Positions 6,538-6,845 of a stretch of 6,845 nucleotides of DNA are shown here, piece by piece. The notes below the pieces were generated by a model. The model was given only the letters and a program-made list of their open reading frames with translations, was not told the DNA's origin and ran no database searches. Every line of letters starts with the position of its first letter. Positions within the stretch are counted from its first letter, which is position 1. The position numbers and the translations under genes are program-made. This stretch comes from JAGLHV01 sp023143305 [NCBI: Clostridia bacterium]. Its GTDB lineage: Bacteria; CBDUZB01; JAGLHV01. Location of the stretch: positions 1-6,845 of the forward strand of contig DAOVVV010000064.1 in NCBI GenBank assembly GCA_030637025.1, written 5' to 3'.

Positions 6538-6845
6538 TTTTTATTTCTTTCTCCTTTAAAGAAGGAAGTAAAAAAAATTCTCTCGCTTTTAAAATGTCTA
6601 TTGCTCTACTCAATTGAACATCCTCTATTTTTTCTATTTCTTTCTCTTTTTTATTTAATTTTTTTATTAACTTTTCTTCTTCCTGCATCATTAACTTTAT
6701 TTCCAATTCTCTGGAAATAGACACATCAATATCCGGGGTAATCCCTATATCATGAATACATCTGCCTTTAGGCGTATAATATTTAGCAGTGGTCAACCTT
6801 AATGCAGAACCATCGGAAAGAGGAATAACTGTCTGTACCGATCCT
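6521..6845 (-). CDS. S41 carboxy-terminal processing protease, C-terminal part (start outside window)
   Basis: The minus-strand frame is open from the right edge to the TAA at 6521-6523, giving 108 visible residues. The first complete codons read GSVQTVIPLSDGSALRLTTAKYYTP, then GRCIHDIGITPDI, the hallmark end of the CtpA/Prc peptidase domain. In this family the catalytic Lys and Gln lie in GKGSVQ. The Gln is visible; the Lys and the Ser lie beyond the edge, so activity cannot be fully judged. After DIDVSIS comes a charged Lys/Glu-rich tail of about 65 residues that resembles the variable tails of other CtpA proteins and may be helical. A TTG at 6794-6796 could be mistaken for a start but lies inside the conserved domain. 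These proteases are exported and trim peptidoglycan hydrolases or other envelope proteins. The gene leads the minus-strand cluster and overlaps the deacetylase start. Confidence 0.95.
   Translation of the reverse strand, partial: GSVQTVIPLSDGSALRLTTAKYYTPKGRCIHDIGITPDIDVSISRELEIKLMMQEEEKLIKKLNKKEKEIEKIEDVQLSRAIDILKAREFFLLPSLKEKEIKNEKKK
6551..6557 (-). promoter_or_regulatory. Ribosome binding site of the deacetylase gene, inside the protease gene
   Basis: AAAGGAG on the minus strand lies within the last codons of the S41 protease gene, with 13 bases between it and the deacetylase ATG (6535-6537). The spacing is longer than usual. Because it sits in translated mRNA and the stop of the protease is 17 bases past the new start, initiation is probably coupled to translation of the protease. 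Confidence 0.55.

Overview
The window is an AT-rich stretch of bacterial chromosome carrying seven protein-coding genes, two of them cut by the window edges. I see no rRNA, tRNA, CRISPR array or recognisable transposase. A proton-channel pair of the ExbB/ExbD (TolQ/TolR) type together with an S41 periplasmic protease and a YibQ-type deacetylase points to a diderm (Gram-negative-type) bacterium. The low G+C and Lys/Asn/Ile-rich proteins would fit several uncultured diderm phyla as well as better-known groups, and the sequence alone does not settle which.

Left part (1-1446, + strand): the 3' end of a large coiled-coil protein gene whose start lies outside the window. Its first 636 bases are a tandem array of 159-bp (53-residue) units, nearly identical for three copies and decaying in the fourth. 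The protein then continues as non-repetitive Lys/Glu-rich coiled coil and ends in a short hydrophobic/aromatic tail. Bases 1447-1598 hold a good sigma70-type promoter and a strong ribosome binding site for the next gene.

Middle (1599-4205, + strand): exbB, exbD and guaA are spaced by 10 and 11 bases and probably form one transcript. ExbB and ExbD would form an inner-membrane, proton-driven motor unit. GuaA makes GMP from XMP in the cytoplasm and has no evident functional tie to the motor. No TonB, TolA or TolB gene is visible.

Right part (6845 down to 4229, - strand): in transcription order, the C-terminal end of an S41 carboxy-terminal processing protease, a membrane-anchored divergent polysaccharide deacetylase (YibQ/Polysacc_deac_2 family) whose start overlaps the protease gene by 17 bases, and tsaD for tRNA t6A synthesis. 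The protease and deacetylase look like a cell-envelope pair. tsaD converges on guaA with only 23 bases between the stop codons. The 167-base gap between the deacetylase gene and tsaD contains two small hairpins and is the least explained piece of DNA here.

Most of the window is ordinary housekeeping and envelope biology. The items most worth a second look are the homogenised 53-residue coiled-coil array upstream of a motor operon, the structured 5264-5430 gap, and the A8 run in the protease/deacetylase overlap.
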